Shown piece after piece: positions 22,764-26,547 of a stretch of 26,547 nt of DNA. Source of the DNA: a virus; IMG/VR virus record IMGVR_UViG_3300009788_000272, positions 1 to 26,547 of that record. One strand, written 5' to 3'. The notes under the pieces are model-generated. The model did not search any database. It saw only the letters and a program-made list of their open reading frames with translations, and was not told where the DNA came from. The translations under genes were made by a program, and so were the position numbers. Positions within the stretch are counted from its first letter, which is position 1. Every line of letters begins with the position of its first letter.

Positions 22764-23307
22764 CGTCTTTTCCCTCATTCTGTTGCCCAGCGATGGCTAT
22801 GACCACCCGCTCGCTGATACGGTCAACAATCGCTTCGTAGCCGTCTATCCCCTCTAGCTCGTCAGCCAGGATATTGATAATCTCCTGCCCTAACGCAAAA
22901 ACGGAAGCCTTGCTCAGCAGGGTGCCGAGAGAGACTTCCATTCTGTGACAACTATTTACGAGTTTGTCGATTGTGGCCAGATATGTATTAACGTTAGAGA
23001 AGGCCGCCAGCATGTCGCCGCGGTCGCCTTCCTCTACTAAATCAAGTCGGGTCTCGACCATCACTCTGGCCAAGTGGATTTCTTCGCGCAGACTGCGAAC
23101 TTCCTCGACCGCTGCCTGGCGATTGAGACGCGTCTGTAATTCTGGGTTGCTGAGCAGATAATGCCGCAGGCGGTCAGTGTGAGTCTTCTTTTGACCGTGG
23201 ACAAAGCAGAAATCGGACCCTTCAACAGAGAGTGCTTGGCACTGGCCTCTGCCGGTTGTAGCTTGACAACGCTGGGGATCTGCTGGATCGCATCTATCGT
23301 CGCGCAT
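22753..23307 (-). CDS. Zinc-finger protein, candidate small terminase subunit
   Basis: A 184-aa protein and the first gene of the long minus-strand operon, with GAGGAGG before ATG. The N-terminus has CQATTGRGQCQALSVEGSDFC and FVHG: a C14, C23, C34, H37 zinc-binding pattern often found in phage proteins annotated as small terminases or regulators. The rest is helical (VEEVRSLREEIHLARVMVETRLDLV, then NTYLATIDKLVNSCHRMEVSLGTLL, QEIINILADELEG), as expected for an oligomerising core. It lies about 9.7 kb from terL, which is unusual but known. A host-takeover regulator is the main alternative. Confidence 0.7.
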   Translation of the reverse strand: MRDDRCDPADPQRCQATTGRGQCQALSVEGSDFCFVHGQKKTHTDRLRHYLLSNPELQTRLNRQAAVEEVRSLREEIHLARVMVETRLDLVEEGDRGDMLAAFSNVNTYLATIDKLVNSCHRMEVSLGTLLSKASVFALGQEIINILADELEGIDGYEAIVDRISERVVIAIAGQQNEGKDDVH

Positions 23308-23445
23308 AGGGGTAACCCTCCTCTATTACCTAATACGGTTCCAAAACGATATTTCGGAAGTGAATTCCGGAAAAATCGTCAAAATAGTTAAAATAGTTAC
23401 AACCCGTACAATCTGCCCTCGACCTGCGGTCTTCCCTCGGACTAG

Positions 23446-23514
23446 TTGACGCGTCAACCACCTACAAGCTCCCCAGAATCAAAAAGAACGCGTTCTTTAG
23501 GTTTGACGCGTCAA
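23446..23514. promoter_or_regulatory. Three ACGCGT-centred palindromes (operator-like)
   Basis: TTGACGCGTCAA occurs twice as a perfect 12-bp palindrome (23446-23457 and 23503-23514). AAAGAACGCGTTCTTT, a perfect 16-bp palindrome, lies between them (23483-23498). Centres are 39 and 18 bases apart. Dimeric repressor operators look like this. They lie 140-210 bases upstream of the first gene of the minus-strand operon. Confidence 0.65.
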
Positions 23515-24637
23515 TGTACTGGTAACTTGTAGGTCCAGTCGGGATAGGGCCAAGGATGTAGGGTACCCCCCATAGGGGTGACGTCAGTTTGATCTGACCC
23601 TCCCCACCTGACAACCCCGACAACCCCCCGCTCCCACCTCCTCAGATCAATCATCACAATGTATACAGGTGGTACCACTGTACATACCAACACTATCATT
23701 ACCATCATCACAACCTACAAGCTACACAGTATCGGTTATCCTAATGGGGCCGATAATACTGCCCAGTCAAATTGTATCATCTGTACTTACTGTACAGGTT
23801 ATCAGTATCTTGCAAGTTAGCAGGTTATGGTGGTGGTGTCGAACCTGCAAGCTACGATGGTTGTCGGGGTCAGAGCATCTGTGCATATCAGGATAGCTGT
23901 ATCGAACAGGTAGTAATTGTGTCGATTGTAGCTTGCAGGTGGATTGTCGGGGTCATAGGGGGTGCCCCAATGCCGACTGGCGGGCCGGCACAACCAGCAG
24001 GATCAGAACAGGCGGTAATACCCCTCTGACCCCGACAACCTGCAAGATTCATACATAAGGGAAACGGTGGGTGGTGTATCTTTGACGGTTGTAGGGTTTG
24101 GGACGGGGGTGCTGGATATGGGAAACTTGTGGGTTGTAAGGGCTCTAACTGGCGTGCGGAATATCGCACATCGAACGCGCATTCGAGTTGTGCCAGGGGC
24201 AATGGTTAGTGGGTTAGTGATAGTTAATCGGGAGTTAATGAATATCAGGCTAAATCAGGGGATATTAACTGTAATCCCTGTATCAATCATCCCGAAAACA
24301 CTGTATATATAGTATATAGTTATTATAGTTAATAAAGTAGTTAAGAAGTTAATCATTCTAATTATATTCATTGTAGTAGTTGTAGCGGTTTTCTATACTG
24401 TACGGGTCAGAATGAAATAACTATTAACTTCGCCTGTATGACCTGTATAAGTCCTGTCTATATAAGGGGTTACGAGAGTTAAGCCGTCTGTGCCGCCTGT
24501 AGCACGATTAACTCCTTTAGCGGTTCTGAGGGCAGCATCGGGGCCTCGCTCCACAACCCCCCTCCACCTACAACCTACAGGCTACCATAGTGGGGGTGAG
24601 GGCATTGGCCCCCATATCCGGCTACCTGCAAGCTACC
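23460..24637. repeat. Recurrent motif ACCTRCAAGCTAC, both orientations
   Basis: Clear or near copies: 23460-23471, 23524-23534 (inverted), 23713-23727, 23808-23820, 23843-23855, 23928-23940 (inverted), 24038-24049, 24573-24586 and 24624-24637. The best copies read ACCTGCAAGCTAC or ACCTACAAGCTAC. A further copy lies far away at 21843-21855, and a weaker one at 25148-25160 inside a gene. Spacing is irregular, so it is not a CRISPR or tandem array. Binding site for a phage protein is the likely role. Confidence 0.7.
24296..24420. other. AT-rich island, possible origin-unwinding element
   Basis: About 125 bases of very high A+T (TATATATAGTATATAG, then repeated AGTTAAT-type words). It follows a stretch of repeated GTTAAT/GTTAGT words and an imperfect hairpin (24256-24280, CAGGG...CCCTG). 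Repeat motifs on both sides make a replication-origin reading attractive. No perfect DnaA box was seen. Confidence 0.4.
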
Positions 24638-24708
24638 ATAGTGGGGGTACTTGACCGATTGTATAGGATAGTAGGATTATATGGTTACTGTATCCTGTAG
24701 GTTGTAGG
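24567..24708. repeat. 17-bp direct repeat and 15-bp inverted repeat
   Basis: GCTACCATAGTGGGGGT occurs at 24581-24597 and 24632-24648. CCTACAACCTACAGG at 24567-24581 recurs in inverse at 24694-24708. These overlap the ACCTRCAAGCTAC copies and show that larger units have been duplicated. Confidence 0.8.
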
Positions 24709-24806
24709 TTGTGGGTTGTATAGGTTATCGGGGTCGCACCGGTTGTGAGGGCAATGCCGGGCCCGTACGTTACAACCCCGACAACCCTTGCCGGCCCCAC
24801 CTGCCC

Positions 24807-24995
24807 TTACACTCCGCACATTCGGAGAAACTCCCTTCTGCTGAAACAACCGCTAAAATCCTCATCATCGAAATCATCCGCAATTGCTTCAGCCAGAACT
24901 CTCAGCACAACCCGGCCCATCCGATCTTCCTGAACAGATGGTACACTTCGTACAGCCTTGATAATCGCTGCAAGCCGCCTATCAGTCATAAGCAT
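24807..24995 (-). CDS. Small protein, unknown function
   Basis: Start at the ATG at 24995 (62 aa, MLMTDRRLAAIIKAVRSVP) because AAGGAG lies 8 bases before it. It is helical and mixed charge, with RMGRVVLRVLAEAIADDFDDEDFSGCFSRREFLRMCGV at the C-terminus. The frame further upstream has no ribosome site. It follows the 57-aa gene in the same direction and is probably transcribed with it. No family recognised; small early or regulatory protein is likely from position. Confidence 0.65.
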   Translation of the reverse strand: MLMTDRRLAAIIKAVRSVPSVQEDRMGRVVLRVLAEAIADDFDDEDFSGCFSRREFLRMCGV

Positions 24996-25054
24996 AATTG
25001 GACTCCTTGTGTGTTTAATCATCGCGACCCCGACAATCGCGCCACTATGCGCCA

Positions 25055-25228
25055 CTACTGCGCCACCGGTTCCACTCGGAACGTACGGGCAGGAAATAGG
25101 GGGACAAGGCGCCGGATTGCAGCCCGTGCTTGTTCTAGGCTATCGTATGTAGCTTGCGTGGCGGGCTGCCGTGTGGCGGGTAGCTCCGTCCACTCCTTTG
25201 TGATTCGCCATTTTCGGGCTGTTTGCAT
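25055..25228 (-). CDS. Small protein, unknown function
   Basis: Start at the ATG at 25228 (57 aa, MQTARKWRITKEWTELPATR). GGGGAG stands close before the ATG and a strong promoter lies just upstream. The sequence alternates strand and helix (RKWRITKEW, ATYDSLEQARAAIRRLVPLFPARTFRVEPV), a plausible small alpha/beta fold. Function unknown. First gene of a short leftward unit with 24807-24995. Confidence 0.7.
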   Translation of the reverse strand: MQTARKWRITKEWTELPATRQPATQATYDSLEQARAAIRRLVPLFPARTFRVEPVAQ

Positions 25229-25248
25229 TATCTCCCCTTTCTGCTTGA

Positions 25249-25276
25249 AGTCTATCACGCCCCCTGCCCTTGTCAA
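25249..25276 (-). promoter_or_regulatory. Sigma70-like promoter for the two small minus-strand genes
   Basis: On the minus strand TTGACA (25276-25271), a 16-base spacer, and TAGACT (25254-25249). The -35 is perfect. The -10 has the key A at position 2 and T at position 6. It lies 20 bases before the ATG at 25228, leaving a short leader with the ribosome site. Confidence 0.75.
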
Positions 25277-25432
25277 CTCATAATGCCGCGCGCCCGGGGG
25301 TTGGATCGGGGCGCGGAAAACCGGATCGGGAGAAACAGCCCCACCAATGGGGGATTTCCAGCGGACGACCCCGATAACCGTTAAAATGAGCGATTATTTT
25401 CTCAGTATTCCCGCGCGTCCGCGCGTTTTCCC

Positions 25433-25460
25433 TTGCTATTCTCCCCCGGCGCTGTATGCT
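25433..25460 (+). promoter_or_regulatory. Candidate promoter for the plus-strand micro-genes
   Basis: TTGCTA (25433-25438), 16 bases, TATGCT (25455-25460). It lies about 40 bases upstream of the first small gene and points right. The match is moderate. The stretch 25277-25432 between the two promoters has no gene but holds GC-rich inverted words (CGCGCG...), one GACCCCGATAACC copy and two GGATCGGG copies. Confidence 0.5.
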
Positions 25461-25499
25461 TAATACAGACAAGGGAACACAACCGCGAAGGGGAAAACG

Positions 25500-25595
25500 A
25501 TGGTCGCAACACTCGCAACACTCGCAATTGTGGCGGTCGTGACGATTGTCCTAGTGGCCACGTCTGGCCCGAACATGCAAGGGAGGGGGTTCTGA
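25500..25595 (+). CDS. 31-aa membrane micro-protein
   Basis: ATG at 25500 with AAGGGG 8 bases upstream. The protein is MVATLATLAIVAVVTIVLV followed by ATSGPNMQGRGF: one membrane helix and a short polar tail. Very short, but the ribosome site, the promoter upstream and the next gene start 3 bases after its stop support it. It may modify a host membrane process early in infection; nothing in the sequence says which. Confidence 0.6.
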   Translation: MVATLATLAIVAVVTIVLVATSGPNMQGRGF

Positions 25596-25597
25596 TT

Positions 25598-25675
25598 ATG
25601 GCGATTCCGTACATTGTGGCGATTGTGCAAGAGATCAACGATTCTGCGGCTCGTGGCGATTCAACCGGCGATTAG
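25598..25675 (+). CDS. 25-aa micro-protein
   Basis: ATG at 25598 preceded by GGGAGGGGG and the shared leader GGGTTCTGATTATG. The product is MAIPYIVAIVQEINDSAARG plus a five-residue end. Too short for family assignment. Same leader as the genes at 25891 and 26190, which argues that it is translated. Confidence 0.5.
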   Translation: MAIPYIVAIVQEINDSAARGDSTGD

Positions 25676-25721
25676 GATTAGGCCAATTGTGCGACTTTTC
25701 CCAATTATTGGAGGACTACCG

Positions 25722-25856
25722 ATGAATACGATTAAGCGGATCAAGCGTTTTTTCCGGATTACAGCGGAAGACCAGCAAGAGTATCAGTTGCGCATCATAC
25801 GCCGGCAGAACCGGTTGGCCATGTTGCGACAATCGTACCGGCCGTGCGGATCGTAA
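25722..25856 (+). CDS. 44-aa basic micro-protein
   Basis: ATG at 25722 with GGAGGA before it. MNTIKRIKRFFRITAEDQQE begins a helical, arginine/lysine-rich peptide (QLRIIRRQNRLAMLRQSYRPCGS). No family recognised. Charge suggests nucleic-acid or membrane-surface contact. Confidence 0.6.
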   Translation: MNTIKRIKRFFRITAEDQQEYQLRIIRRQNRLAMLRQSYRPCGS

Positions 25857-25890
25857 ACAAAATGAGGGTTGAAACGAAAGGGTTCCGATT

Positions 25891-26157
25891 ATGACGACTA
25901 CAGTGAATGAGAAGCTAGTGGCAATCAGAACGGATTTGGCGGTTCTTCTGAGTGGGGTGGAGCGTAGCAATGTGCGGGATGTGCTGTGTGTGGCATTCGA
26001 TAGGGTTGCGCCAGATATGTCGTCTTACACGGCTACCTGGGTCGCGTCCATGCTGAGGGACACGGCAGTATCGACCGATTATGCGGGCGGAACCGATCTT
26101 TCCTTTGATCTGCATCGTGCGGCCCACGCGCTTGACAACGCCTGGGATGATTTCTAA
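25891..26157 (+). CDS. 88-aa small protein, unknown function
   Basis: ATG at 25891 within the shared leader GGGTTCCGATTATG. The product (MTTTVNEKLVAIRTDLAVLL) is helical, with VRDVLCVAFDRVAPDMSSYT and SFDLHRAAHALDNAWDDF. The VR..V..VA...A....SY pattern recurs in the next gene, so the two may be distant duplicates. Function unknown. Confidence 0.7.
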   Translation: MTTTVNEKLVAIRTDLAVLLSGVERSNVRDVLCVAFDRVAPDMSSYTATWVASMLRDTAVSTDYAGGTDLSFDLHRAAHALDNAWDDF

Positions 26158-26189
26158 GGGCAACGACAACTCTGAGGAGGGTTCCGATT

Positions 26190-26411
26190 ATGATGAGTGA
26201 ATGGAATACAGTAATCCCGAAGAAGAGTTCGACTATGACGACTGAACAGATTGCGCAGAGGATTCGGAAAGTGTTAGACACGCGGGTTGTACAGACTGAG
26301 CCGGATGTGCGAAATGGGGTGGTTATGGTAGCGCATCAGCTTGCCTCCCTTTGTGCCGAAAGTTACGGTCAACACACCCCTGATAGTTTCCTCCGGCAGT
26401 GCGGATTGTAG
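26190..26411 (+). CDS. 73-aa small protein, possible dual start
   Basis: ATG at 26190, in the shared leader (GAGGAGGGTTCCGATTATG). A second in-frame ATG at 26235 (58 aa, MTTEQIAQRIRKVL) is preceded by GAGTTCGACTATG, which resembles the same leader and gives an MTT start like the gene before. Both starts may be used. The core (VRNGVVMVAHQLASLCAESYG, then SFLRQCGL) resembles 25891-26157. Unknown function. Confidence 0.65.
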   Translation: MMSEWNTVIPKKSSTMTTEQIAQRIRKVLDTRVVQTEPDVRNGVVMVAHQLASLCAESYGQHTPDSFLRQCGL

Positions 26412-26420
26412 TGGTATTTT

Positions 26421-26455
26421 CGGAGGCGGGAAGGGGGCGCGCCCTCCCGCCTCCG
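26421..26455 (+). terminator. Strong GC hairpin after the micro-gene cluster
   Basis: CGGAGGCGGGAAGGG pairs with CCCTCCCGCCTCCG (14 pairs, one bulged A) around a short GC loop. It begins 10 bases after the last stop codon. No T-run follows because the 3' arm is continued as a tandem repeat. Likely a terminator whose tail was changed by repeat growth. Confidence 0.6.
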
Positions 26456-26547
26456 TCTGCCCGCCTCCGTCTGCCCGCCTCCGTCTGCCCGCCTCCGTCT
26501 GCCCGCCTCCGTCTGCCCGCCTCCGTCTGCCCGCCTCCGTCTGCCCG
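26447..26547. repeat. 14-bp tandem repeat at the right window edge
   Basis: The unit CCGCCTCCGTCTGC is present seven times without change, plus three bases, and runs off the edge. The first copy includes the 3' arm of the hairpin. It may be a true variable array or an assembly end effect. Confidence 0.9.

Larger units (their letters stand above)
23308..24806. promoter_or_regulatory. 1.5-kb non-coding control region, possible origin
   Basis: No frame here has a ribosome site, sensible composition or a recognisable protein. The region is instead dense in short repeats, inverted repeats and an AT-rich island, described as separate entries. It lies between the start of the long minus-strand operon and the small-gene region. 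The leftward promoter for 23307 must lie at its left end. No clear -35/-10 pair at good spacing was found; a TTGACG about 75 bases before the ATG is the nearest partial match. Confidence 0.65.
23613..25379. repeat. Recurrent motif GACCCCGAYAACC, both orientations
   Basis: Eight copies: 23613-23625, 23859-23873 (inverted), 23941-23956 (inverted), 24026-24040, 24723-24736 (inverted), 24774-24787, 25026-25038 and 25367-25379. Those at 23859 and 24026 are the same 15-mer (CTGACCCCGACAACC) in opposite directions. Copies fall in gaps rather than inside the predicted genes. Iteron-like replication sites or operators are both possible. Confidence 0.7.

Noticed and set aside
23511-23711. 66-codon minus-strand frame rich in M and V at the start
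   Set aside because: No ribosome site, and it is composed of control-region repeats.
23888-24312. Overlapping frames on both strands of 81-104 codons
   Set aside because: Proline/serine/glycine-biased translations of the repeat motifs, with no ribosome site and no protein-like pattern.
23460-24637. CRISPR array
   Set aside because: Motif copies are short, in both orientations and irregularly spaced; no cas genes are present.
24711-25283. 190-codon plus-strand frame
   Set aside because: Opposite two small minus-strand genes that have a promoter and ribosome sites; arginine/cysteine-rich composition is antisense-like.
25278-25472. 64-codon minus-strand frame
   Set aside because: It covers the divergent promoter region, lacks a ribosome site and reads arginine/proline-rich because of high GC.
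25433-25675. 80-codon plus-strand frame joined to the 25-aa gene
   Set aside because: Its start lies in the promoter with no ribosome site; the start at 25598 has the shared leader and a strong site.

Overview
The window is a continuous piece of a tailed double-stranded DNA phage (or prophage) genome. A terminase large subunit, portal, scaffold, P22-type coat protein, neck and tail-tube-like genes lie in packed order on the minus strand. Almost every base from 23307 down to 1 is coding. Genes are joined by stop-start overlaps (TAATG, TGATG, ATGA) and preceded by good Shine-Dalgarno sequences, so the host is a bacterium using the standard code. No tRNA, integrase, CRISPR array or insertion sequence was seen. 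The host cannot be named from sequence. A twin-arginine leader on a papain-like protease and other exported proteins with disulfide-type motifs are compatible with an unusual cell envelope (Planctomycetota is one guess), but this is inference only.

Layout, read in the direction of minus-strand transcription (right to left). 23307-19803: a zinc-finger protein that may be the small terminase, a small virion beta-protein, a 192-aa virion protein, a free-standing S74 intramolecular-chaperone domain, a 483-aa protein of three beta-sandwich repeats, and a holin-like protein. 19757-17165: a coiled-coil protein, three related fibre-like proteins and a small basic protein. 17139-13539: an unusual block of small membrane, exported and zinc-ribbon proteins, including a Tat-type C1 cysteine protease, a membrane-anchored thioredoxin-like protein and a DUF1360-like membrane protein. 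13462-6102: acidic repeat protein, TerL, DUF4055-type portal, small virion protein, head completion protein, scaffold, coat protein, then a strong terminator. 6027-1: holin-like membrane protein, conserved phage protein, GT-A glycosyltransferase, a 1011-aa repeat protein fused to a neck-like domain, a tail-terminator-like protein and a tail-tube-like protein that runs off the left edge. Tape measure, baseplate and any classical endolysin are not in the window.

The stretch 23308-24806 holds no convincing gene. It contains three ACGCGT-centred palindromes, several copies of two recurrent motifs (ACCTRCAAGCTAC and GACCCCGAYAACC, in both orientations) and an AT-rich island at about 24296-24420. 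It looks like a control and/or replication-origin region. Two small minus-strand genes follow (24807-25228), with a good sigma70-like promoter. From 25433 the other strand takes over, with a promoter and five very small plus-strand genes (25-88 codons), three of which share the same translation leader. The window ends in a strong hairpin whose 3' arm is expanded into a 14-bp tandem repeat that runs off the right edge.

The most interesting items are the 15-blade repeat protein organised as 3 x 5 and fused to a neck-like domain, the exported protease/thioredoxin block, the repeat-rich control region, the stand-alone S74 chaperone gene and the micro-gene cluster with a shared leader.
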